Assembly (NCBI GenBank): GCA_024529925.1
Contig: JAFEUB010001066.1
Coordinates: 124,001-188,000, forward strand
DNA length: 64,000 bases
Source: Ophthalmolycus amberensis
Taxonomy: Eukaryota; Chordata; Actinopteri; Perciformes; Zoarcidae
Reading direction: 5' to 3'
Below the pieces are notes generated by a model, which saw only the letters and a list, made by a program, of their open reading frames with translations, ran no database searches and was not told where the DNA came from. Below are positions 25,075 through 36,600 of this stretch, piece after piece; position 1 is the stretch's first letter; the number at the start of each line of letters is the position of its first letter. Made by a program: the position numbers and the translations under genes.

Positions 25075-25497
25075 ATATCAAGGACAGATTCAGAAAAACA
25101 TTCCTGCCCACTGCCATTAGACTTTATAATAAAACACCTCGGGCCAGATCGTCGTCCTTCACATGACTACAACGCTACACGGCTGTTGCTTGTTGTTGGT
25201 GATCCTGGCTCTACTGTCCAGGTTGTTAGTTTAGTTTACTAGTTGCTAATTTTATTTAATTAATACCACTATTTTCATGGTATATACTGTGCATTTCTAT
25301 TTTCTATTCTAGCTTATTTTTTATTTTTTATTAATCTATTCCTTCAATTCAATATCTGCTCTGTTATTTTATTGTACTGTAGATATTGTGCATTCCATAT
25401 GTTATATTTTACTCTGTAAATTGCTGCTGCTACAAACGAATTTCCCCCTGGGGATAAATAAAGTTTACATCTATCTATCTATCTATCTATCTATCTA
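25075..25497 (+). mobile_element. 3' end of a Rex1-like LINE with ATCT tail
   Basis: In one frame, about 25077-25145 reads RFRKTFLPTAIRLYN. This fits the short C-terminal motif (RFKNSF-P-AIRLLN type) of Rex1-like non-LTR retrotransposons. An AT-rich 3' untranslated part follows, then CTGCTGCTACAAACGAATTTCCCCCTGGGGATAAATAAAG as two adjoining words, and an (ATCT)n tail (25472-25497), the usual 3' end of this group. The reverse transcriptase core is missing (5' truncation) and the frame is broken upstream. Family assignment rests on memory of the tail. Confidence 0.6.
25472..25497. repeat. (ATCT)n tail
   Basis: Six ATCT units closing the LINE 3' end. Confidence 0.9.
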
Positions 25498-28400
25498 TAA
25501 AGTTGTTTTAATAGAGTGTCATGAAGCTAGATATGGCCATAAAAAATGTTTCACTCTGTAATACTCGTGACTCAAGTATCCAGCTGATATCCAGCAGTAA
25601 TCAAGCACTAGCATCAGAATAAATGACTCATTGTTCTTCACAATGACAGTTATTTGCCTCATCATGAGCTGAGTTTGTGTTTGTCACAAAACTTTCCTAG
25701 CTTTTTGAAGTTTCCTCACAACCAAAATATGACAGAGATACATCGACAAGCCAAAAACTCTTCAGAGAGCACATATCGGAGAGGGGCCCTGTTCGCTCAA
25801 TTCAATTACCACAGCCCTATACACAATCCACAAGAGACAACCGTGCACCGGATGCTCATTTCAACTCCTCTTTCCCCAAATCCCCATAGAAATCTCCTTC
25901 GGTCGGACAATGCACTTTTTCCCATTTGAAAAAAAAGAAAGAAAATCAATATCTGGTTTCAATACATGTGGAAGCCGATCAATACCTACCCCAGCTCTTT
26001 TTCTCTGCCACACTCTTTCTCCAGTTTTCCCTCCATCTCTGGCAAATGGTAAATAGAAACAATGGTGTATGGTTATTGGGAGGTCAGGGTGCAGCCGCAG
26101 GAGAGAATAAGGCGGCTGATGAGAGTGCTTGAGCTGGAATCACACAGGCATCAATGCCGTTAACCTCTCTGTGGAGCAGCATGGACAAAAGAGCTGGAAG
26201 GACTCACACACACACGCACAGGAAAACACACACACACATTTAACCTGCATGGGGGAGAAAAATCACATGTTTACCCCTCTGCATGATTTAGGTGTTTTGT
26301 GGTTGCTGAAGACTTCATTTGACTGTTAGGACGAGAACCCCTGCCACAGATGTGAGACAGGAAATCAATCAGAAGAGCGGAACATGATGGGGAAAAGTGG
26401 CCAAAATGGAAAAAGGTTGAGTTGTGTTTTCAGCACAGAGGGTAAAATGATGCAGAAAAAAATATTTCAACATTTAATATATGATGGAGAGAAAAGCGAC
26501 TGACAGACTTGAGTTGAATTCACAAACATTTCCTTCATATCTGCAGGTCTTCATGGTGACTTTTATACATACCTTTGTTGAAGGTGTCTTCATTAAGTAC
26601 CCATCACAATAAAGGACTTTAAAACAAAATACTTTTTATAATACTTTTTTCTTTAATGTTGTTATCATTTTGAGTCATTGTGTCCTCTTTACTTAAAGAA
26701 TACTGTGATGAAGTACTTTTGTTACTGATCTTTGCTCGTCATCGACGAGATGAAACAGACTGGGGCTCCATCTCTACATAATATCGTTGACACGAACATC
26801 CCACACTCCGAGAAATGATGTCTATATAAAATAAAATGTGTTTTATTAACTGCCTTCAATTACAAAAATAATTGCTTCCCATACAATTCTTTTTATTCAC
26901 ATCCCGTCCAGCTTGTGGTTAACTGTTAACAAAGTAAACCCGTCTTGTCTCGTGCATTAACTCACTTTTGACTTTTCAATATTTCACCAATACTACAAGT
27001 TTCCTTAACCACAACCAACTAACTCAACCAAGTAATTTAACCAAAACCTAAACATACTAACGAAAACCTTAATTATGGTTTAGTTACTACGAGTGGATCT
27101 TGTGGAAAAGCAAATGAAATACGTTAAAATAAATCCTCATTATGTCGATAAAAAGAGTGTTTGGTGACGTGACTTGAGAGACTTAAGGTCAAAATGCCCC
27201 CTCCCCTGTTTACTGTACTTCTAACTGTTCAAACCTTTCAACACAGGTGAAAATATATTCATAATAACAGTAAATAACAATCAATCAAAGTCAATCATTA
27301 CTTTTCTATTATTACAATAGTTGTCATTGATTGGCCTCATTGAGCTGATCAGCAGCGTATGTCCTCGTGTTACCGGGGAGCTTGAAACAAGGTAAAGCTG
27401 TTACTAAAAATCCTTTCAAGCAATCATCTTTTAGCAGATTTGCTGCTCTAATTTCAAGATTGAACAAAACGTGTCTGGTGAAACAAGACTCCAGTTCAGT
27501 CTGATGCAGTTAACTACATTATAAAATATGGAAACAGGTTTTTACAATGTTTGCTTTCCACACATATTCTGTTGAGGGCTGACATGTGTCTCAGATTGTG
27601 CAGGCTACCGTATCACAGACTTTTTGGTTATGTTCTTCTCTTGGTATATCATATTTCATTATTGACTACCAGAAACCTCTGCAGTGTTTAGTCATGTAAT
27701 TGTTGAGTGACATTAGCTGACTCCGTTTTCTGTCTCGCCAAGGTGACAATTCATCCTGTTTCACTGATCGCACCGCAAGACCAACATTATTGGTGCAATA
27801 TGATTTATAAAGATTTGGACATCCGAGATGAGATTGTGAGCACTGAAGGGCAATAAAACAGGGGAGGGCTGACCCTCTCATTGCATCACAGCAGGGGGGT
27901 GTCGAGGCTTCGTGATGACCCTGCTAACCTGCCAAATGCCTTTAGTTTGCCCATCACCAGAAATACCAATAAATATGCTTTATTTTATTTTTTAAAATAA
28001 TTTAGAATACACTCTTTCGAATATATTTACCTTATAATAACAGTTGCATTTCAGTCTCTCAAAGAAGGATGTAAAACCTGAGAAGCATGCAATGAACAGA
28101 CAACAGTCTGTCAGGCTGTGTAAGTGTCTTTTGAGAGCAGTGGGATGGGTGCCAGCCAGCCTGGGCATCATGTGGTCCCCCTCTCAGCCCGACAAGGACC
28201 CCTCTTATCCTGCCTGCCGTGGTTGCGAGAGGGCGGGCACAGTGGGGGCCCTAGGAAGATCTATGGGACCCTACGGTGTTGTTGTCTCACGAAAAACGAA
28301 TTACAAACAAATTGCTGAGGGCCAGCACATAATTCCAAGACTCGTGGCAAGTTTATGACTTGCTAATGTTCCTAATTACATGGCCGTGAAAGACTTAATT

Positions 28401-31400
28401 AATTGAGGGGTGCAGGGGAGATGAGGTGTAGGTGGGGGGGGGGTTAAAAAGAAGGGTGCAGAGGAGAGTAAGAAGAAGAAAAAAAACTACACCCAAAGTA
28501 AGAGAAAGAAAATAAGAGAGTGAAGAGAAAGAAAAGTGGTTGCCTGTGTTTGTTATCATGGTTCCAGTGCATTGGTTTTTACTGCCTGAGGAGAATTTAG
28601 TAGCTCTCACTATTGCGTGGAAAAGAAAATGTGAGTCTCCGGGAAACGCGACCATTACGATCAACCCCTTGCTGATACCTAATATGCCCCGCGTTCCCCC
28701 CATGACTTTGCCAAAGTGTCTGTAATCATATTATTGTAAATGTTGGCGCAGTTAATTGCATGGAGAGGAAAATGGGCTACGCTTGGCGGGTTATGGGGAA
28801 TTTTTTGAAAGTTTGTTTGCCCTCTGGAGTATTGGAGGCACTAATAATGGTGGATTGGAGGCGAGAGTGTGAGAGAGAGGAAGATGGAGAGAAAGGAAGC
28901 AGGAGGAGGGCAACACTTAACCGGAGTGTTTCTTCTCTCACCGCTGAGTCTGATATGATCTGAACAAATAAAGTCAAAATAATACAGCGCTGTTGATGTG
29001 GATGAATACTCTTAAGGTGATATGCATGAAATGGACAAGTTCTTTGTCAACATAAAGTATTTCATAATTTTTACAATGTTTCAGATGGAAAATGAACTGA
29101 TATAGAAATAGCGTAATGATGTCCTTGTTTGACAAAGCGATGCAAACAGAGGCTGACAGTGACGTCTTTACACATTGCATTAAACAGTAATCCATTCAAA
29201 TATGTTTGAACTTTATTTGTTAAGGGTAAGTGCAATTAACAAAATCCGATTCCATTTGTTGAAATAAAAAAGAATTGTGTTGCATACAATTCATAAAGGT
29301 GTTTGTGTACTACAACAGTATAACACAGTGCAGCTTATGAAAAGGAGTTGGGAAGGAAGTGACTGAAGCTCAGAAGCAGGAGGAGCGATGGGATTCCATC
29401 CCCATCGTGGAACAGTTCACCAAAGCTTTACTTTAGCAGGATTCATTTGTTTTGTATCTTAAGCACAAATTAGACAGTCCTTGTCTGCGCGGTCACAACG
29501 AACACATTTTCTGTCCTCTGAGGACCGTGCAGGCGTCACACTATGCGCTGCAGTCTCGTATCCAAGGAGCTATATTCATATTGGATGATTCTGCACCTGA
29601 ATATTTACATCCAATGCTGACGCCTAGTGCCAGAGCAGAGCTCATCTCCCATCACAGGTGATGTTTGCCTTTATCAACCAATCTTTCCCCTCAATCAAGT
29701 GGTTTATTTCCAAACCCAAACCATATCTTCACCGTTGTTTATTGGCCATGAACAGGATCACTTCCTAACCTTGACTGCAATCCCTGAAAGTAAGCCGGCA
29801 TCATCCAATATTGTAATTTTTGTGTGGTGAATGGGTTGATGCACAAGCAAATACCCAATGTACTATAAACTACGCTTTTCACTTTCTGAAACCAGGCAGA
29901 ATATATGAGACTAGACAAGACAAAACTTAATACAGCGGGTGACATGACAAAGTTAATATTACAGAGTAAAATATGCATTGGGTAGAGTGTAAAAGAAAAG
30001 AAAAAGCAAAGCTTGGATCCTACGGTAGGGTGTAGTATTGGGTAGAGAGGCAGTTGTTTTGTAGGATTCTTGTGTGTGTCAGTATGTGTGTGTGAGCAAC
30101 TGTACCGACCAATAAGAGGGAGTGGTTTTGAAAGAGAAAAAAGAAGAAAGGGTAAGTAGATGAGTTCATCTCATCTTTATTCTGAGGGGTTTCCCTAGCT
30201 ACCTGCAGGGTCTGGGGAGGAAGCTGGCTGTTGGAGATCGGATCAGGCTTATGTACAAGTCGACGCATGTTTTGAAATGTATCCAACGTTTTATGATGAA
30301 GGTCTTTGGAGTAAATCAATTCTGATTACACCTGATTACGTAATTCTGCCTCTCATCGATTGTTGTCATTATTTGAGTAAGAAAAGAAACCAAAACATGT
30401 TGACACAATGTCCCTTCTCGCCTTTCGTTAATTTGTTAGTTTATTCCAGACAAATACTGACAAATACATTTCCCCTGATACCGTTTGTGTCAGCCCACAG
30501 TATATCGAAAAGGTTACATCTTTGATTCACAAGAAAATATTACACATGCACACACACTCGCACATACACACTTGTTCATGCTTTCTGTGCCTCTCAGGCA
30601 AGAAGAAGCGGGCAGGCCATGCCCGACCACTCTGGGCTCACCCAAGGAACATTACTCATTTTACAGCTCATTGCTGAGGCTCATTTAGCAAAGCCTCCTC
30701 CCGACTATCATCAATATCTCTCTTAAAGAGGCCTCTGATCTGGGAAGGACCAGGCTGCCCTAACCTGCTGTGAGTCACGCTTCACCATGCCTGTGCTGGA
30801 TAGTGCCAGCAACCCATGAGAAATGACCAAAGGCTATCCAGACCTCTTCTCTCTTTGTTTTGGAACCTGTTGCATCATTTTTCTTTACATGTATGTAGTT
30901 GTTGTCCTGGATGATGGAGCCAGAGCAAACTGTTTTCCTGTCGTTAGATGCTGAATGTTTGTGGTGGATTTCGTATGACTTCTGTGTGACCATAGAATAT
31001 GACTACTGCGACAAGACTCCTCAGTAGTTTCCTTGGCATCTTGTTTGGACCTTCACTTGATTGCAATCCAACCAATTTTTTATGATTGGTGTCAGCGTCC
31101 CATTGTGGTCTCTTAATATGTGTTTTTAATATATTCTTTGCATACCAGTTTTTAACTAGACACTCTTTATAAAAAGTCTAAAAGCTTGAGAAAAGATCAC
31201 CAATTTAAAGTGCAGGTTTCTCTGTTTTGACAAAAAGTATTTATTCAGCTGAAGGTACCTTTTGTCTTGTCAAATTCAACCTGTTTTGTTATCGCACAAT
31301 ATTTGGGCTAATCAAGAAGAGCAGCCACACATGTTGTAGATGCCTCAAAGCAAGAATGATGCTACTCAGGATTATTTTTTTATCTGTTTCTTATTTATTG

Positions 31401-32150
31401 CAGATATTCACTGGAGAGGGGGAGAAAACAGAGAGAAAAGATAGGCAAAGGAAATGAGAAGGAAAATGAGCGGAAGAGTGATTAGACCGCAGCCAACACT
31501 CTCAAGTACAAACAAAGAAATGCTGGTAAAGAATAGTCCATTGTGAATGACGCTTTGACAATTATGAGAAACTCACGTTTCATTCTCAGTAGTCTCTTAA
31601 TTAACCTGTCTTTGTGCACAGGGGCTGTGGCTATGTTGAAACAGGAACGAGTCATACAAGTATGTGGATAGTGGTGTCAGCATTCTTTTATATGTAGCCA
31701 TAGGGTAGCTGAGTGATATAACAAAATCAACCTCTATCTATTTCATGAAAGCTATTCCTTTTTTATTTTGAAGGGTTGGAAGCAGCAACATTTCTCACAA
31801 TTATTATTTTGACATGGCCAAGTGGCGAAGCTGTCAAGATGCTCACATGGTAAATATATGTTTAGGTCACATGAAATGTATGAAAACCAATAGACTTGTC
31901 ATGAGTAATTACATTTGGACCACCACAGAGGGTTAGGTGGAGTAAGAGGAAGGTGGAGGGCCATCGTTTGGATGACAGGAGGCCAAAAGGCATGATCCTG
32001 CTGTGATAAAATGCTGACTTCAGTGGTGTGTGATTGGCAGCTTGACTGGTGCTCTGAGGTGTGTTATTAGTCTATTTGTTCTCAAACAACCGGATTCGTC
32101 CATCATAGTTTTTAGCACGTCAGCATTTGCACGTTACTGACAAAGCTTAG
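25498..32150. other. Non-coding stretch, possibly with conserved elements
   Basis: No gene or clear transposon was recognised across 6.6 kb. The pieces 28255-28400 and 28535-28830 are non-repetitive and rich in TAATTA, CTAATT and TTAATTAATT motifs. They look like developmental conserved non-coding elements, an impression only. A (CA)-type run occurs near 26200-26240. Confidence 0.45.
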
Positions 32151-32159
32151 ATGTGGGTA

Positions 32160-32515
32160 TGTCAAGGTGAGAGAGGGTATTGTAATACAACAGCAACGAT
32201 TACTACTTCAAATAAACTACTACTGTTACAACTAAAACAATTACTATTAAATCTACTGCTACTACAGCCATATACTGTATATTACAATACTACTTCAGCA
32301 ATAAATCCAATACTACCACTGCTACGACTACAACTACCACCACTAATAAGGCAAAGCTGTCACTGCAAAAGAAAGTTACTGCTACTACATCTGCTACAAC
32401 TAATACAACTACAACTACCACTAGATACATGTATTGCTCTGCTACAACAACCGAGACTGATGATACTATTATAGCTTCTGCTCCACCTACACCTACTAAA
32501 TATATATCTTAGTCA
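32160..32515. repeat. Degenerate (TAC)n trinucleotide tract
   Basis: About 350 bp dominated by CTACTAC, ACAACTA and TACTGC words with interruptions, including ACTACAACTACCACCACTA. It explains the leucine-rich 107-codon frame here, which is not a gene. An old, decayed trinucleotide microsatellite. Confidence 0.75.
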
Positions 32516-32613
32516 ATGACACTTGCACATCAGCTTTGATTTTGATGTGTTGATGTTTGTGGTTATTTACTTCATGATGATCACTGACTGAAGGTTAAAG
32601 GTTACCAGCATTT

Positions 32614-32722
32614 CCATTGACTATAGTCAATGGATGGACTAGATACTCTCCATGCTCTCACTAGCAGCATCAATGTATACATTGATGCTGCTAGTGAGAG
32701 CATGGAGAGTATCTAGTCCATC
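32614..32722. repeat. Perfect 90-bp palindrome joined to a 20-bp palindrome
   Basis: Positions 32633-32722 are a spacer-less perfect inverted repeat with 45-bp arms, centred between 32677 and 32678 on GTATAC. I checked both arms base by base and found no mismatch. Immediately before it, 32614-32633 is a second perfect palindrome (CCATTGACTATAGTCAATGG), and the two share the G at 32633. Such a structure can extrude as a cruciform and is normally unstable. A sequencing or assembly fold-back artefact is the main alternative. Confidence 0.95.
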
Positions 32723-35035
32723 GCTTTCACAATCTGGTTTGTGTCGTAGATATTACACACTGAGTTTGTGTTTCTGATGCCTGCCGAGTGCCTCCAGCTG
32801 AAGAAGCATGGAAATGAAGTGGAAAATGCATATGATTAGGCAAATACAATCTCCTTAGCTTGTTTGCGTGTATGTGTGTGTATGAGCGAGAAGCAGATAG
32901 AAAGAGAGAGAACAACGCACTCTGAACACACAATTACATCTGCATTTCCACATCCAACATTTGTTTTCATTAAATTGCCATTCTGGCGTATTTGCTTTGG
33001 TATTCCTACATTTCACAGTACGTGCATCAAATGATGTGGTAAATGATGCTCAAACATTTCACGAGACTTAACTTATAGAGATGCAGCATGTTCACTACTT
33101 ATTACTGCTCTAGGCTTTTAACGTAGGATCACACTTACTTCCAGAATCTGATTCCAAGGATGAATAATCTAATTTCTCTTGAAACTTTGATAACTGCATG
33201 TTTAAACACTGTCTCTACTCTTGGCCACAGTATGTGTTCTGGACGTTCTTAAGTGGTAGCATTGTGTTCTACGCAGTCGCTTACATGCATTTCATTTCCA
33301 GATGACCCAGTTAGGCAGCAGTGACCATGTTCTAAAGCACTATTCATGTTCCCCATTTAGTTGCTTTCCTGAAAAACAAGTTAAGATTCCTGTTATTTTG
33401 ATAAAAACACTAACAATCTACTTGGACTCAAAAACATGATTGGACTCGTACAACAAATAAACAGAATTTCTCGTCCCACAGGCAATTTTGCACACAGGCA
33501 ATTTTATGTGCTTGCGGGTGACCTGCACACATCTATTTGTCTATTATAGTGGTGAATGGGGGGGGGGGGGTTTGATCATATCAACAACAACGGAGACACG
33601 GGGCATCCATCATGACCTGCCCACCTCTACCGCCTGCATGTACTTGAGCGGGCCCAACAAGTGGTAGCAATTTTCCATTTTCATTTGTTGACCACTTGAC
33701 CATGTGCTTTCCCCGGCTCCAGCGGATGAGCTCTCATTCATGGTCGACTTCTGCTCTGCACACACCTGCGAGCTTTGCTCTGATGCACCGGCTCCTGACA
33801 ACAGAGTGCATGCAGCATATTGCACACTGCCTCAGAAATGAACATATACAGCACCAGAGATCCACAGAGAGGAGGAGAAAAGCAACGGGAGTTCACAAAG
33901 TCATAGATATATTACCGATGCACTACTTTTTTTCAGGCCAAGTACAAGGAAAAGTATTTACATTTTAGCAATTACAGTTCTAACAATGATCTTGAAATTC
34001 ATCAGATTTTCATCAGATGTTCTCTGACTGTAACAAATGAAATATACAACATGATGAACATGGTATTTTCATGGCAACATTCAATATCGTCTTTTCCTAA
34101 TACAGAGCAACAGAGCATAGGTTTCAGTTGGGATGTTATTCATTTACTTTTTAACCATGCTATCCGTTAGAAAATCAGAGGAGCGGTCACTTTTAAGACG
34201 ACCGAGCCCCATTTGTATCACATAAGTTATGTGGTATCTCATGAATAGCTACACAGAATACGCCGTTCAGCAATGGGACTGCTTTGTGGAAGTGGCCGAC
34301 ATGTTCTGAACCTGTGTGGCCCTCAGTGACATACTGACTCCTTAGATTGGCACTTAGTCATCACAACTGTGAGAACCCCTGTTCTAGGCCCTCAGTGCAC
34401 GACAGCATCCTGCTTACTCCTGTTTCTCTACATGTTGGCTCTGCTCCCTGGAACCACTTGCTGCTCTTCGTCTGGCCTACTCCTCTGCTTCCTCCTCCTC
34501 TCTGTCTTCCTCTTGTTTTTCTTCTATTCATCCAGCGTTTCCCCTCTCCAGCAGCCCAGACAATGGGACCCTGGCTGCAGCCAGCCGCGAGGCCCCTCAA
34601 GCCCACTGAGTCTTTTCAGAGCGAAGCCCCGGGGCTCCAGGGTAAATCCTACAACTTGGCATGCTAGCGTGCCAGCTAAAGGCATGCCAATGTCCGCCAG
34701 CATTGCTGCACTCTTCATTTGCAGCCTCCTCTCTTTGTTTTACAGTGTCTGTCTGTATGACTATATGTTTCTATCTACTGATTTGTCTCTCAGATTTCTT
34801 GGCTTTCCATCCTCTTTAGTTTCTCTTTGTCTCTAGTTTGGCGCACAGTGGAGTGTTGAATGTCTCATCTTCACCAGGTGTCCCAAATTCAATTTTAGAA
34901 AGGCATTATTCTCACGTTATTCCAGTCAAAAACTTGACAATGATGAACTACTGACAATAAAATAGTAAATCCTATAATGATATTTTTCCCTCATATACAA
35001 GTGATGTTTTTAAATGTTAGGGATGTATGGGTCCT
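32723..35035. other. Non-coding stretch
   Basis: No gene seen. It contains a 13-G run at 33558-33570. The longer frames at 34347-34836 follow pyrimidine-rich sequence (CTCCTCCTCTCTGTC) and show no domain. Confidence 0.5.
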
Positions 35036-36600
35036 CTTGTTTAAAACCCTCTGAGACCCGATGGATCACCGGCTGACATACTATCTTTAAGAGGATGTAG
35101 CGGTCCTAAAGCTAGAGTGAAGGTACTGGACAAGCCAAACTAGACGACCTAATGGTCCATTACTACCAATCAAGTCATGCTAGTTTGTCGTGAAGCGGGC
35201 TGAATAACGCTCCAAAGTGAAGCAAAATGTTGGCCTCTCAGCTCAAGATATGTGAATAAAAATGTGTTTTATGGGTATCCAAGAGTCTCCCCTATGACAT
35301 GTCCACTTTGTGCTAGTCCCATGTAGTTTTGGACAAAAAACATGCAGTTTCTTGTATGCAGTAGAAATTGTTATTGTTATTTTCACTTATTAAATTTCTT
35401 TTAACTATGAATATTTCTGCATACTGGGCTCCCTAAAAAGTCCTGGAACTGCCTAACTTGGGTATGACTGGAAAGCTGAGACTCTTGTGGATCCCGTCAG
35501 CCCAATGGTATTATATGTTAGTCTCCATACTAGCCATTTTACATAGTGAGACCATTTTATGAAACTTGACATCACTGTATAAAATGACCTGTTGTGACCT
35601 ATGATCACAGCCTCATGAAACTTTACAACCACAAATAAACACCACTTAAGCCCGAGCGCCCCCTTTTTTGGGGGGGTGTGGAGAAAGTTTAGCATATACC
35701 GTTGGAAAAAAGCACTCATCACCAACGAATATAATGATGTTGCACATCAGATTAAACAACAGATCCTGGGCTACAATAATATGTAAGCCGTTTGTACATG
35801 CTCCAAACAACAACCAAATATCAAAATCCATATAGCGCCACCTAGTCAACTCACTTGCCACATTTCTGGCTCTACCGCTATGGTATTTTATGCAATACGC
35901 ACACATGATATCTCAAAAGAAAGCAGACACTCCACAGATTATGGACATATACATCAAATCCAGCTACATCAAAGTATCAGCGAGATATGAGCCAAAGAAC
36001 ACCAACAACAGAAATCACTTCATCAAACGATAGTTGTAAAATTTCTTTACCTTTGGTGTTTTTCATCGATATCTTTATCTTCCCGGTAATTCCAGACTGA
36101 AATACGTTGGACCTACGTCCTGTGTTACACTAAAATCATTCCGGGCGTTTCTAGGTGGCTGTGGGTCCAAGCAGGAAGTCTGAGAATCGCCTTGTGTCAC
36201 AGGAAGCACGTCTCACAGGACGGCACCCTGCTGATTCTGATTGGCTAGCAGTGCTGTCAATCTCATTTTGGTCAGTATAGCTAAATTATATTGTCTCTAA
36301 CGCTTCAAATGAGGTGTCGATCACTGAAATCGACCAATGGGTTGCTGAGATAGAGCCCTGCGTACTCACAGGGGGCTCACATCGAGAAAAACTCCAGTAC
36401 GCAGAGAGACACAGAGAGGACTCAGAGAGGATTCTAGCCTTCAAAACAAAGCCAAACTGCTGTATTTGGATGTATTGAACACCATTAGTGATATACAAGG
36501 GAAATATATAGTTTTGTACATGAGAAAATTTAAATGGCACAGATGGTGCGAGAATGACCATTTTGGAGACCTCGCCTGAAACCTTTCGATTTGTGCTATG
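35036..36600. mobile_element. Probable interspersed repeat(s), class unknown
   Basis: From about 35036 (TTAAAACCCTCTGAGACC onward) the wording matches sequence I associate with a widespread percomorph repeat, including TATCCAAGAGTCTCCC, TGTAGTTTTGGACAAAAAAC and ATACTGGGCTCCCTAAAAAG. The part 36150-36600 also looks repeat-derived. No terminal repeats or target duplication could be matched, and more than one element may be involved. Boundaries are estimates. Confidence 0.35.

Noticed and set aside
32151..32474. Leucine-rich 107-codon frame
   Set aside because: Translation of a degenerate trinucleotide repeat.
34347..34836. Overlapping frames of 106 and 155 codons
   Set aside because: Pyrimidine-rich sequence keeps frames open; no shared motif, and two phases are equally open.
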